A stretch of 13,201 bases of DNA from an uncultured Alphaproteobacteria bacterium (GCA_903929895.1 CAIYWM010000990.1:1-13201), one strand, 5' to 3'; shown: positions 1 through 7,189, numbered from the stretch's first letter. Notes: generated by a model not told the origin, from the sequence alone. Translations and numbers: made by a program.

Positions 1-657
1 GTCGGCCACGGGCTGGAGGGCGACTTTAACCGCAAGGGCAGTTCCGCCTTCAGCGGCCGCCTTGGCCAGCGCGTCGCGGCCAAGGGCGTCACCGTGATCG
101 ACGACGGTACCATCGCCGACCGCCGCGGCTCGTTGAACATCGACGACGAAGGCAATCCGACCCAGCGCAACGTGCTGATCGAGGACGGCATCCTCAAGGG
201 CTACATGCAGGACAGCCTGAACGCCCGCCTGATGGGCGTCGCGCCGACCGGCAACGGGCGTCGCGAATCCTTCGCCCACCTGCCGCTGCCGCGCATGACC
301 AACACCTTCATGCTGGGCGGCGACAAGGATCCGAAGGAGATCATCTCCTCCGTCAAGAAGGGCCTGTACTGCGCCAACTTCGGTGGCGGTCAGGTCGACA
401 TCGTCTCGGGCAAGTTCGTGTTCAGCGTGACCGAGGGCTATCTGATCGAGGACGGCAAGATTGGCCGCCCGGTCAAGGGCGCGACCCTGATCGGCGCCGG
501 CTCCGAGGCGCTGACCCGCGTCGGCATGGTCGGCAACGACATGTCGCTCGACCCGGGCATCGGCACCTGCGGCAAGGACGGCCAGGGCGTCCCGGTCGGC
601 GTCGGCCAGCCGACCCTCCGCATCGACGCCCTCACGGTCGGCGGCACCGCGACCTGA
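1..657 (+). CDS. tldD: TldD metalloprotease, C-terminal part (5' end outside window)
   Basis: This is the C-terminal ~218 residues of TldD, the zinc-protease subunit that works with TldE/PmbA to degrade unfolded peptides and, in some species, to mature microcins or degrade the antitoxin CcdA. The reading frame is open from base 1. It begins inside the family's HExxxH zinc motif, so only its second half, [19 protein letters not shown], is visible, with the second zinc His at fragment residue 3. Near the end, [19 protein letters not shown] (Cys at fragment residue 190) matches the conserved C-terminal block; in the E. coli enzyme a C-terminal cysteine is the third zinc ligand. The gene stops with TGA at 655-657 and converges on the oxidoreductase gene ending at 729. 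Nothing looks broken in the visible part. Family assignment is firm; the N-terminal half cannot be judged. Confidence 0.95.
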   Translation, partial: VGHGLEGDFNRKGSSAFSGRLGQRVAAKGVTVIDDGTIADRRGSLNIDDEGNPTQRNVLIEDGILKGYMQDSLNARLMGVAPTGNGRRESFAHLPLPRMTNTFMLGGDKDPKEIISSVKKGLYCANFGGGQVDIVSGKFVFSVTEGYLIEDGKIGRPVKGATLIGAGSEALTRVGMVGNDMSLDPGIGTCGKDGQGVPVGVGQPTLRIDALTVGGTAT

Positions 658-698
658 GGCTCAAGGCTTTACACCTTAAAGACCCACTTCCCTCACCT

Positions 699-731
699 TG
701 AGAGCTTGTGAGCGTATCGAGCAAGCTCTCA
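699..731. terminator. Long hairpin between convergent genes, possible bidirectional terminator
   Basis: A perfect 10-bp inverted repeat, TGAGAGCTTG (699-708) and CAAGCTCTCA (722-731), encloses a 13-nt loop. It lies between convergent tldD and the oxidoreductase gene; the latter's stop codon (729-731) forms the outer end of one arm. No clear T-run follows on either strand, so an intrinsic terminator is possible but not proven. It could equally be a dispersed intergenic palindrome or an mRNA 3'-end stabiliser. Confidence 0.5.
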
Positions 732-1715
732 GGACTGATAGAGACCTTTTGATTCGGCGAGGCTGACGGCGATCGATTCGATGGCGTCGAGCGTTGGCGT
801 GTCAACGCCCGCGGCGCGCGCGAAGGCGACGGGGGCGCGCACGATGGCTTCGACCTCCATCGGCCGGCCGCCTTCGTAGTCCTGCAGGATCGACGGGCGA
901 TGGTCGGGATAGACGCGCTTGGGCCCGTAGCGGACCTCGGGAGAATCGTCGAGGACGACACCGTGCGCGGCGGCGACGGCCAGCGCTTCGGCATGGGCCC
1001 GGCGCGCCAGGCGGTTGATCATCGGCGTCGCCTGGATGGTGGTCGGCTGGCGCAGGATGAGGCACAGCGTCGAGCCGGTGAGGTTCGCCATCAGCTTGTG
1101 CCAGATGTCGTAGCGGATATCGGTGGTCGACGGCGAGGAGATCCCCGCCGCGATCAGGGTCTCGCGCAGCTTCTCGACGCGCGGCGTCCAGCGGTCGTCG
1201 GGCTCGCCCACCCACAACACATTGCGCTCGGGCGAGATGTTGCGCACCACGCCGGGCGCGATCACGTGGTTGGACGAGGTGATCACGCCGCCCAGGGTGC
1301 GGTCGAAGCCGACCGTCTTGAGCAGGGCGCCGTCGGGATCAAGGCGCGACAGGTCGGGCGCCTTGGGCCGGTCCTTGCCCAGCCCGTGCCCGTACCACCA
1401 GGGAATGCCGTTCTGGGCGAAGACGACAGGCGTCCCGGGTCCGAGCAACGGGCCTACGGTGTCGGCGATTGCCGACAGGCTGGAGGCCTTCAGGGTTGAG
1501 ATCACCACGTCCTGCGGGCCGAGATCGGCCGGCCGGTCGCTGGCCGCAACCTTGGCGACGATCGTCTTGTCACCCGTCAGCAGCGTGAGGCCGTTGGCAC
1601 GGATCGCGTCGAGATGGGGGCCGCGCGCCACGACCGAGACCTCGTTGCCCGCCGCCGCGAGACGCGTCGCATAGTTGCCGCCAATGGCGCCGGCGCCGAA
1701 AATGCAGATACGCAT
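729..1715 (-). CDS. Ketopantoate reductase (2-dehydropantoate 2-reductase) family oxidoreductase
   Basis: A 328-residue cytosolic NAD(P)H-dependent reductase of the ApbA/PanE family; PanE itself reduces ketopantoate to pantoate for coenzyme A synthesis. Residues 1-32 form a Rossmann fold with the GAGAIGG nucleotide loop at 7-13. QNGIPWW (101-107) carries the conserved Asn-Gly, and WHKLMANL (205-212) holds the expected catalytic Lys207 and Asn211. The C-terminal helical domain has the substrate-site block HRPSILQDYEGGRPMEVEAI (272-291). Length is slightly above E. coli PanE. It starts one base after the TAG stop of the exported-protein gene, so it is probably translated from the same transcript. 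Whether it is the pantothenate enzyme is uncertain: genomes often hold several paralogues acting on other 2-oxo acids, and no other pan genes are nearby. The family is sure, the substrate is not. Confidence 0.88.
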   Translation of the reverse strand: MRICIFGAGAIGGNYATRLAAAGNEVSVVARGPHLDAIRANGLTLLTGDKTIVAKVAASDRPADLGPQDVVISTLKASSLSAIADTVGPLLGPGTPVVFAQNGIPWWYGHGLGKDRPKAPDLSRLDPDGALLKTVGFDRTLGGVITSSNHVIAPGVVRNISPERNVLWVGEPDDRWTPRVEKLRETLIAAGISSPSTTDIRYDIWHKLMANLTGSTLCLILRQPTTIQATPMINRLARRAHAEALAVAAAHGVVLDDSPEVRYGPKRVYPDHRPSILQDYEGGRPMEVEAIVRAPVAFARAAGVDTPTLDAIESIAVSLAESKGLYQS

Positions 1716-1716
1716 C

Positions 1717-2286
1717 CTAGCTCTTGGTCTCCGCCAACCTGAGTGAGCCGAGGAAACGCGCGGCCGCCGCCTTCGTCTCCTCGTCGTTCTTCGCCGTGAC
1801 GAGCAGGCGATAGAGCCGGTCCTTCACGATGTAGGTGCGCATCATCACCAGCGCGCCCTGCTGGTCGGCGATGTCGAGCGCATAGCCATCCCAGCCCTGC
1901 AGGGTGACCGGCTCGTCGAGCACATACTTGAACTGAGCGCGCGGGAAGGCCTTCTCGGCCTCGCCACGCCCCAACTCGCGCGCCATCACCTTGCTGTCTT
2001 TGGACGAGAACCAGCCGGGATCGTAGTCGACATAGTCGAAGTCGAACATCTCGTCGGCGCGCTTGGAGGCCCAGGCGATCCTCTCGCCGGCATGTCCCTT
2101 TTCCTTTTCGCCCGCCGAGGTCTTGTTGACCGGCACCGGCATCTCCAGCCGGAAGCGCAGGTCGGGGCCGACCACGGTCTGCCACTCCGCCGGCTGCGCG
2201 TACGCGACCGTCGGCACCGCCGACAGGGCCGGCGCGGTGAAAACGAACGAACGACGGGTCATGCCAGAACTCTTGAAAAGACTCAT
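1717..2286 (-). CDS. Small exported protein of unknown function with twin-arginine-like signal
   Basis: I do not recognise a characterised family. The 189-residue product begins MSLFKSSGMTRRSFVFTAPA, where TRRSF followed by a hydrophobic stretch resembles a Tat signal, though a Sec signal is also possible. Signal-peptidase cleavage is plausible after AYA (residue 30). The mature ~159 residues are soluble, rich in charged residues and aromatics (FDFDYVDYDPGW), and end in an alpha-beta pattern that recalls small periplasmic proteins. I chose the ATG at 2286 because it overlaps the TGA of the upstream VOC gene in an ATGA arrangement, which favours coupled translation; an internal ATG at 2262 (MTRRSF) would also keep the signal. 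The frame stays open further upstream, but that part lies inside the VOC gene and is not needed. It sits between the VOC and ketopantoate-reductase genes with essentially no spacing. Confidence 0.75.
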   Translation of the reverse strand: MSLFKSSGMTRRSFVFTAPALSAVPTVAYAQPAEWQTVVGPDLRFRLEMPVPVNKTSAGEKEKGHAGERIAWASKRADEMFDFDYVDYDPGWFSSKDSKVMARELGRGEAEKAFPRAQFKYVLDEPVTLQGWDGYALDIADQQGALVMMRTYIVKDRLYRLLVTAKNDEETKAAAARFLGSLRLAETKS

Positions 2287-3137
2287 ATCGGGGGCACCAA
2301 TTCTTCGCGGCCCGACCAGTCCCAAGCGAGTCCGGTGCGCGAGACGCCGAGCAGCAACCCGTGCAATTCCTTGGGATGGATCCAGCCACCGTCGGGATCG
2401 GTCACCGGATCGGAACCACGCGGCGTGTAACGCGCATTGGCATCGAGCAGGCGTTGGCGAACGTTCGGCCAGTCGTGGACCTCGACGTAGCACATGTAGA
2501 GTGAGTCGCCGTGCTTATGGGCGAAGCGGCCCATCGCATGAACATTATCGGTCACCTGGCTCAGCTCGATGCGGTCAAGCCGGTTGGGCGGGTCGAACAA
2601 GGTGAGCGTGCCGATGTATCCAAAGCGCTCGCTGCCGATCTCGCTGAAGCGCGACGGCTCGAGGCCGAACAGGCCGGCATAGACCGCAGCGGCGCGGCGC
2701 CAGTCGCTGATCAGCGTATTGGTGGTCTCGTAGAGGAACGACACCGGGCCGACCCGCGGCCGGTAGGTGCTCTCGGAGATCACCATCGGCAGGCCGAACG
2801 TCGTCTCGGCCGAGAGATAGAGCTGTTCGTTGTCGCGGTCGTAGGGAATGCCGAGTCCTTCCCAGCGCTTCACCATGCCGTCGAGGTCGGCAGTGCAGTA
2901 GCCCGCCGTCATCAGCCCCTCGCCGCGCCGGCTCAGGAAATCCTGGGTGAGACCCGCGCCGTCGGCCTCGCAGAGCTCGAACTCGCTCTCGCCGACGGCA
3001 AGGATGGTGCGTTTGGCCGAGAGGTGGCGGCTATGGTCGTGCCGCGACACCTGGCTGCCGAGCAACTGGCCGAAGCGCTGCGCCGCCTTGGCGGCGTCGT
3101 GCACGGCGATCTGGACGCGGTCGCAACGATCGAGCAT
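2283..3137 (-). CDS. Two-domain VOC (glyoxalase/bleomycin-resistance/dioxygenase) superfamily protein
   Basis: A 284-residue cytosolic protein with two vicinal-oxygen-chelate-like halves. The first opens with RVQIAVHDAAKAAQRFGQLL (7-26), a typical beta-alpha start with a possible metal His13, and reaches the FELCEADG strand. The second begins near GPVSFLYETTN, repeats the helix pattern with YAGLFGLEPS, and ends in SLYMCYVEV and the HPKELHGLLLGV strand, which resembles the Glu/His metal-site strand of glyoxalases. VOC proteins include isomerases, extradiol dioxygenases and methylmalonyl-CoA epimerases, and the sequence does not say which this is. Translation probably starts at 3137: GAGGTAAGG lies 7 nt upstream and overlaps the gshA stop codon. 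The gap to gshA is 14 nt, and its TGA overlaps the next start, so it belongs to the operon. Being next to gshA could hint at a glutathione-linked substrate, but that is inference. Confidence 0.82.
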   Translation of the reverse strand: MLDRCDRVQIAVHDAAKAAQRFGQLLGSQVSRHDHSRHLSAKRTILAVGESEFELCEADGAGLTQDFLSRRGEGLMTAGYCTADLDGMVKRWEGLGIPYDRDNEQLYLSAETTFGLPMVISESTYRPRVGPVSFLYETTNTLISDWRRAAAVYAGLFGLEPSRFSEIGSERFGYIGTLTLFDPPNRLDRIELSQVTDNVHAMGRFAHKHGDSLYMCYVEVHDWPNVRQRLLDANARYTPRGSDPVTDPDGGWIHPKELHGLLLGVSRTGLAWDWSGREELVPPI

Positions 3138-3144
3138 GCCGCGA

Positions 3145-3153
3145 CCTTACCTC
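3145..3153 (-). promoter_or_regulatory. Ribosome binding site of the VOC gene overlapping the gshA stop
   Basis: On the minus strand GAGGTAAGG precedes the ATG at 3137 by 7 nt, and its first bases lie within the gshA TGA (3152-3154). This fixes the VOC start and suggests that termination of gshA translation feeds initiation of the VOC gene. Confidence 0.6.
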
Positions 3154-4516
3154 AGTAGGCGCAGTCGCGGAACAGCGCCGCGAAGGATCCCTTCCATTCG
3201 CCGTGCCACTTGGCGAGCAGTTCGTCGGCCGGCGCCAGGCCGCTGGCGACGGCGCGGTCGAGCGGCGCCAGGTACATGGTCTCGTCGGCGCCGTCGGCAT
3301 TGAGCTGCTTGCGCGCGCGCAGGCCGGCATGGGCGATCTCGACGACGTCGCGCGCCAATTCCGACAGGACGCGGCCGCGGAACATCGTGGCGAGACCCGA
3401 CTTCGGCGTTTCGGCGCGCAGGAAATCGTGGTCGGCGGTGCTCCAGTCCTTCACCAGGTCCCACGCCGCATCGAGCGCGCTCTGGTCGTAGAGCAGCCCG
3501 ACCCACAGCGCCGGCAGCGCATTGAGCGCCCCCAGCGGGCCGGCATCCGCGCCGCGCATTTCGAGGTAGCGCTTGAGCCGCACCTCGGGGAAGGCCGTGG
3601 TGATGTGATCGGCCCAGTCGTTGATCGAGGGCAGCTCGCCCGGACGCGCCGGCAGCTTGCCCTTCAGGAAGTCGCGGAAGCTCTGGCCGGACGCGTCGAT
3701 GTACTTACCGTCGCGATAGACGAAGTACATCGGCACATCGAGCATGTAGTCGACGTAGCGCTCGAAGCCGAACCCGTCCTCGAACACGAAGGGCAGCATG
3801 CCGCAGCGGTCGGGATCGGTGTCGGTCCAGATGTGGCTGCGATAGCTCTTGAAGCCGGCGTCCTTGCCCTCCTTGAAGGGCGAATTGGCGAACAGCGCGG
3901 TGGCGATCGGCTGCAGGGCCAGCGAGACGCGCAACTTCTTGACCATGTCGGCTTCGTAGTCGAAGTCGAGATTGGTCTGCACGGTACAGGTGCGCAGCAT
4001 CATGTCGATGCCGAGCTTGCCCACCTTGGGCATGTACTCACGCATGATCTTGTAGCGGCCCTTAGGCATCCAGTGCATGTCCTCGCGCGTCCACTCGGGC
4101 GCGAAGCCCAAGCCGATGAACGACGCACCGATCTCGCCCGCGACCTCCTTCACCTCGTCGATATGCTGGCCATTCTCCGCCGCTGCCTCGTGCAGGGTCT
4201 CGAGCGGCGCGCCCGACAGTTCGAACTGGCCGCCCGGCTCCAGCGTGATACTGGCCTTGCCGCGCAAGAGCGCGATGGGATTGTTGCCCTCGATCACCGG
4301 CTCCCAGCCGAACCGTGTCAGGCCCTCCAGCATGGCACGAATGCCGTCGGGCCCGTCATAGGCCAAGGGCTTCAGGGTCTTGGTGTGGTAGCCGAACTTC
4401 TCGTGCTCGGTGCCCATGCGCCACTGGGCGCGGGGCTTGTTGCCGGCCGCGAAATATTCAATCAGCTGCCGCCGATTTTCGATCGGCGCGCCGCCGCCCG
4501 ACGGAGGTGCGGACAT
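3152..4516 (-). CDS. gshA: Glutamate-cysteine ligase (gamma-glutamylcysteine synthetase), GCS2/plant-type
   Basis: Catalyses ATP-dependent ligation of glutamate and cysteine to gamma-glutamylcysteine, the first and limiting step of glutathione synthesis in the cytosol. The 454-residue product belongs to the GCS2 family shared by alphaproteobacteria and plants. Recognisable blocks are QWRMGTEHEKFGY (31-43), LRGKASITLEPGGQFELSGA, the MMLRTCTVQTNLDFDYE strand, LQPIATALFANSPF, SYRSHIWTDTDPDRCGMLPF, and YLEMRGADAG near the C-terminal third. Length fits the family. I place the start at 4516 rather than at in-frame ATGs further upstream, because a GGGAGAG ribosome site lies 8 nt before it and the upstream residues look non-coding (Ser/Arg/Gln-rich). 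It lies 144 nt downstream of rsmE on the same strand and 14 nt before the VOC gene. Confidence 0.95.
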   Translation of the reverse strand: MSAPPSGGGAPIENRRQLIEYFAAGNKPRAQWRMGTEHEKFGYHTKTLKPLAYDGPDGIRAMLEGLTRFGWEPVIEGNNPIALLRGKASITLEPGGQFELSGAPLETLHEAAAENGQHIDEVKEVAGEIGASFIGLGFAPEWTREDMHWMPKGRYKIMREYMPKVGKLGIDMMLRTCTVQTNLDFDYEADMVKKLRVSLALQPIATALFANSPFKEGKDAGFKSYRSHIWTDTDPDRCGMLPFVFEDGFGFERYVDYMLDVPMYFVYRDGKYIDASGQSFRDFLKGKLPARPGELPSINDWADHITTAFPEVRLKRYLEMRGADAGPLGALNALPALWVGLLYDQSALDAAWDLVKDWSTADHDFLRAETPKSGLATMFRGRVLSELARDVVEIAHAGLRARKQLNADGADETMYLAPLDRAVASGLAPADELLAKWHGEWKGSFAALFRDCAY

Positions 4517-4524
4517 ACGATCAA

Positions 4525-4531
4525 CTCTCCC
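4525..4531 (-). promoter_or_regulatory. Ribosome binding site deciding the gshA start
   Basis: Minus-strand GGGAGAG stands 8 nt before the ATG at 4516. It supports this start over in-frame ATG codons at 4636 and 4612, which would add 40 or 32 residues absent from the conserved family core. Confidence 0.65.
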
Positions 4532-4535
4532 TGAT

Positions 4536-4566
4536 CGCTCCGCGCCTTGTGAAGGCTTTTGGAGCG
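4536..4566. other. Bipartite hairpin in the rsmE-gshA spacer (gshA leader)
   Basis: Within the 144-nt spacer, CGCTCC (4536-4541) pairs with GGAGCG (4561-4566). Nested inside, GCCTT (4544-4548) pairs with AAGGC (4552-4556) around a 3-nt loop. In gshA mRNA this would sit just upstream of the ribosome site. A T4 tract follows the inner stem only on the plus strand, where no gene reads in. A leader or transcript-end structure is possible; the role is unknown. Confidence 0.4.
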
Positions 4567-4660
4567 GCGCGGTCGCATGAGAAAACCTCACCCGAGCCTG
4601 CGGCTGGTTCATCCTGTTCGATTCGCTCTCTCCCACATCGCCGGGGGCCTGCGCAAGCGC

Positions 4661-5449
4661 TCAGACGGTAACCCTAGAGGCGCGATAATCGCCGCTGAGA
4701 CGTGGTGTCGGGCGCCGCCAGTCGCCGACCAGCGCCTGCCAGCATGCAAGCGCTGCCAGCGCCGCGGTGTCGGCCCGCAGGATGCGCGGACCGAGGCCCA
4801 CAGACGTTACATCCTTTATGCGACGGAGGGCCTGCAGCTCGATTTCGGCGAAGCCGCCCTCGGGGCCGATCACGATGGCCCAGGGGGCCGCGCGCGCCGC
4901 CTCGTCGAGGGCCGACAGCGCGTCGGCGATGGGCGACCCGCCGCCTGTCTCGTCGCACATCATCAGGCGCCGCCCCTCCGGCCAGCCATCCAGCAACTTC
5001 CCGAGATCGACCGAATCGCGGACTTCGGGCACCGTGAGCCGCTCGGTCTGCTCCGCCGCCTCGATCGCATTGGCCCGCAGGCGGCCGACATTGACCCGCT
5101 CGACGGCCGTGTGGCGCGTCACCACGGGCTGCAGCACGGAGACGCCAAGCTCGGTGGCTTTCTCGGCGATATAGTCGATGCGGGCGCGCTTCACCGGCGC
5201 GAAGCACAGCCAGACGTCGGGTTCGGGTACCTGCTCTCGCGTGCGTTCGCCCACCTCCGCCACCGCAGACTTCTTGCCGCGTGCCGACAGGGCGCCGCGC
5301 CATTCGCCGTCGCGCCCGTTGAACAGCAGCAGCGGCGAACCGTCGGGCCGCCGCATGACGTTGCGCAGGTAGTGGACCTGGGACTCGTCGAGGGGGACTT
5401 CACCCCCGGCCGCGAGATCGGCCTCGACGAAGAGACGCCCAATACTCAT
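4661..5449 (-). CDS. rsmE: 16S rRNA (uracil-1498-N3)-methyltransferase
   Basis: RsmE methylates N3 of U1498 in 16S rRNA within the assembled 30S subunit, using S-adenosylmethionine. The 262-residue product has the N-terminal PUA-like region (residues 1-70, including QVHYLRNVMRRPDG) and the C-terminal SPOUT knot domain. Its diagnostic motifs are visible: AEKATELGV (95-103), EAAEQTER (130-137), VIGPEGGFAEIE (193-204), and the SAM-binding knot LGPRILRADTAALAAL (219-234). Length is close to the usual ~245-260. The start at 5449 (MSIGRLFVE) fits homologues and has AGGG 3 nt upstream, a rather short spacing. It is transcribed divergently from ubiA across a 74-bp gap and is the first gene of the minus-strand run leading to gshA. 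Confidence 0.95.
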   Translation of the reverse strand: MSIGRLFVEADLAAGGEVPLDESQVHYLRNVMRRPDGSPLLLFNGRDGEWRGALSARGKKSAVAEVGERTREQVPEPDVWLCFAPVKRARIDYIAEKATELGVSVLQPVVTRHTAVERVNVGRLRANAIEAAEQTERLTVPEVRDSVDLGKLLDGWPEGRRLMMCDETGGGSPIADALSALDEAARAAPWAIVIGPEGGFAEIELQALRRIKDVTSVGLGPRILRADTAALAALACWQALVGDWRRPTPRLSGDYRASRVTV

Positions 5450-5523
5450 GGATCCCTGCTCATCTGTTTGCCTTCATGGATCATTGTCGCGCATAGCTGC
5501 ATTATGACGCCCATGATGACGCC
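5450..5523. promoter_or_regulatory. Divergent rsmE/ubiA intergenic region
   Basis: This 74-bp gap must hold promoters for both directions. I find no convincing -35/-10 pair with 16-18 nt spacing. The octamer ATGACGCC occurs twice (5504-5511 and 5516-5523), the second copy directly abutting the ubiA ATG, and no purine-rich ribosome site precedes that ATG. ubiA may therefore have a weak or very short leader. Promoter positions remain undetermined. Confidence 0.4.
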
Positions 5524-6447
5524 ATGACCGCCGGGCGGACAACCGGCTTCACCGATATCGACAGCACGCACTGGACGCTGCGATTTCTGCCGCCATGGGC
5601 ACGCCCCTATGGGCGGTTGGCGCGCTGGGACCGGCCGATCGGCATCTGGCTGCTGCTGTTTCCCTGCTGGTGGTCGTCGGCGCTGGCCGCGGCGCCCAAC
5701 TGGGCGCAGCTCGTGGGCTACATGGCGCTGTTCGCGGTCGGCGCCATCGCCATGCGCGGTGCGGGCTGCACCTGGAACGACATCGTCGATCGCAAGGTCG
5801 ATGCCCGCGTCGAGCGCACGCGCGGGCGGCCGCTGCCGTCGGGCGAGCTGAAGCTGCACCACGCGCTGATCTGGATGGCGCTGCAGGGCGCAGTCGGCGC
5901 CGCCGTGCTGTTCAAGCTCAACAAGTTCGCGGGCGGCGTGGCACTGCTGTCGCTGCTGCTGGTGGCGATCTATCCGACCATGAAGAGGATCACCTCCTGG
6001 CCGCAGGTGGTGCTGGGCTTCGCGTTCAACTGGGGCGCGCTGGTGGGTTACGCCGCCGTCACCGGGACGCTTTCCTGGGCCACCGTCGCGCTCTATCTCG
6101 GCGGCGTCGCCTGGACGATGGTCTATGATACGATCTATGCCATGCAGGACCAGCGTGACGACGCGGTGGTCGGCGTGCGCTCGACGGCGAGACGCTTCGC
6201 CGCCGCACCGCGGCGATGGCTCAGCCTGTTCGCGGTGCTGGCGATCGGGTTCTGGATCGCGACGGGCCTGATGGCGCCGCTGGGCATCGGCTACTTCGTG
6301 CTGCTGGCCGGCATCGCCGGACACCTGGTCTGGCAGATCGCCCTGCTGAAGCCCGACGACCAGGCCGACTGCCTGATGCGCTTCAAGTCCAACCGTCTCA
6401 TCGGCTGGCTCATGCTGGCGGCCCTCATCGTCGACAGGATCCACTGA
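5524..6447 (+). CDS. ubiA: 4-hydroxybenzoate polyprenyltransferase
   Basis: An integral inner-membrane enzyme that attaches the polyprenyl chain to 4-hydroxybenzoate in ubiquinone synthesis. The 307-residue protein has about eight to nine hydrophobic segments. The first Asp-rich motif is NDIVDRKVDARVERTRGRPL (residues 85-104; Asp86, Asp89, Asp93), which binds the Mg-diphosphate of the prenyl donor. The second is YDTIYAMQDQRDD (201-213). RPIGIWLLLFPCWW (37-50) is typical of bacterial UbiA. The N-terminal ~35 residues include a short alphaproteobacterial-style extension (STHWTLRFLPPWARPYGRLARWDRP). The start at 5524 has no clear Shine-Dalgarno site; the other nearby ATGs (5504, 5513, 5516) are out of frame. 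The stop overlaps the next start by one base (TGATG), implying one transcript with the methyltransferase gene. Confidence 0.95.
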   Translation: MTAGRTTGFTDIDSTHWTLRFLPPWARPYGRLARWDRPIGIWLLLFPCWWSSALAAAPNWAQLVGYMALFAVGAIAMRGAGCTWNDIVDRKVDARVERTRGRPLPSGELKLHHALIWMALQGAVGAAVLFKLNKFAGGVALLSLLLVAIYPTMKRITSWPQVVLGFAFNWGALVGYAAVTGTLSWATVALYLGGVAWTMVYDTIYAMQDQRDDAVVGVRSTARRFAAAPRRWLSLFAVLAIGFWIATGLMAPLGIGYFVLLAGIAGHLVWQIALLKPDDQADCLMRFKSNRLIGWLMLAALIVDRIH

Positions 6448-7118
6448 TGTCGAGGCTCCCCGACGATCCCGAGGGTTTCATCCGCGCCAACACCGCGCTC
6501 GAAGCACCGGCTATGGTGCCTGAGTTCAGGCTGTGGCTGGCCAGCGAATACGTGCCGATCTGGCAGGCCACGGAGGCGTGGCTGGAGGAGAAGAACGTCG
6601 ACCCGCCCTACTGGGCCTTTTGCTGGCCCGGCGGCCAGGCGATCGCGCGGCACCTGCTCGACAATCCGGCGCTGGTTGCGGGCAAGCGGGTGATCGACTT
6701 CGCCGCGGGCTCGGGCGTCTCCTCTCTGGCAGCAGTACATGCGGGTGCCGCCTCGGTCGTGGCCAACGACATCGACAGGCTCTCGCTGGTCGCCGCCCGC
6801 CTCAACGCCACGGCCAATGGTCTTTCCATCGACACGAGCAGCGAGGACTGGCTGGCCGGAGCGCCGGGAAGCCCCGAGGCGGACGTGGTGATCGCGGGCG
6901 ACGTCTGTTACGAGCGCGAGATGTCGGTCCAGGCGCTGGCCTGGCTGCGCAGCCACGCCGCAAGGGGCCGGCTGGTCCTGCTCGGCGACCCGGGGCGCAA
7001 CTATTTCAGCGCCCAGGGCCTGGAGGAACTCGGCCGCTACGAGATTCCGACCTCGCTGCAACTCGAGAACCGCGGCATGCGCGAGACCGTCGTCTGGCGG
7101 GTCCTGCCGGTTTCGTGA
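6447..7118 (+). CDS. ETFB/METTL20-type protein lysine methyltransferase
   Basis: A 223-residue class I SAM-dependent methyltransferase. The N-terminal block VDPPYWAFCWPGGQAIARHL (51-70) is a hallmark of the METTL20/ETFBKMT group, related to PrmA. It is followed by SAM motif I, VIDFAAGSGVSSLAA (82-96), the acidic NDID (107-110) at the end of strand 2, and the GDVCYE motif (151-156). An alphaproteobacterial member (Agrobacterium) is reported to methylate lysines of the electron-transfer flavoprotein beta subunit and of ribosomal protein L7/L12; the same role here is inferred by family. The start at 6447 shares its A with the ubiA stop (TGATG) and has AGGA 7 nt upstream, so translation is probably coupled. 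Motif I reads FAAGSG instead of the more common D-x-G-x-G. It might instead be annotated simply as a class I methyltransferase or nicotinamide N-methyltransferase-like protein. Confidence 0.85.
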   Translation: MSRLPDDPEGFIRANTALEAPAMVPEFRLWLASEYVPIWQATEAWLEEKNVDPPYWAFCWPGGQAIARHLLDNPALVAGKRVIDFAAGSGVSSLAAVHAGAASVVANDIDRLSLVAARLNATANGLSIDTSSEDWLAGAPGSPEADVVIAGDVCYEREMSVQALAWLRSHAARGRLVLLGDPGRNYFSAQGLEELGRYEIPTSLQLENRGMRETVVWRVLPVS

Positions 7119-7139
7119 AGCTATTTGGCGGCGGACTGT

Positions 7140-7145
7140 TATAAT
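7140..7145 (+). promoter_or_regulatory. Perfect -10-like hexamer upstream of the Cys-rich gene
   Basis: TATAAT occurs at 7140-7145, 44 nt before the ATG at 7190, in an AT-richer patch of otherwise GC-rich DNA. No good -35 lies 16-18 nt upstream; the best TTG hexamer, TTGGCG (7125-7130), is only 9 nt away. The position is sensible for a promoter of the downstream gene, but the support is weak. Confidence 0.35.
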
Positions 7146-7189
7146 TCCGTAACTGTTCTTTCACAGACGGATCGGGGTACAGCTGACCC

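Noticed and set aside
2287..2493. N-terminal extension of the small exported protein
   Set aside because: The added 69 residues are Arg-rich, lie inside the VOC gene and would bury the signal peptide.
3203..4534. Long plus-strand open frame (443 codons) opposite gshA
   Set aside because: It is antisense to a clear glutamate-cysteine ligase, is rich in Arg, Ala, Gly, His and Gln as expected from the reverse of GC-rich codons, and shows no recognisable motif.
4544..4560. Rho-independent terminator on the plus strand (GCCTT-gtg-AAGGC-TTTT)
   Set aside because: No plus-strand gene precedes it; the stem is only 5 bp and the T-run only four, so it is listed instead as a leader structure of gshA.
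5446..6444. Minus-strand open frame (332 codons) opposite ubiA
   Set aside because: His/Gln/Arg-rich antisense product; ubiA on the plus strand carries both prenyltransferase Asp motifs.
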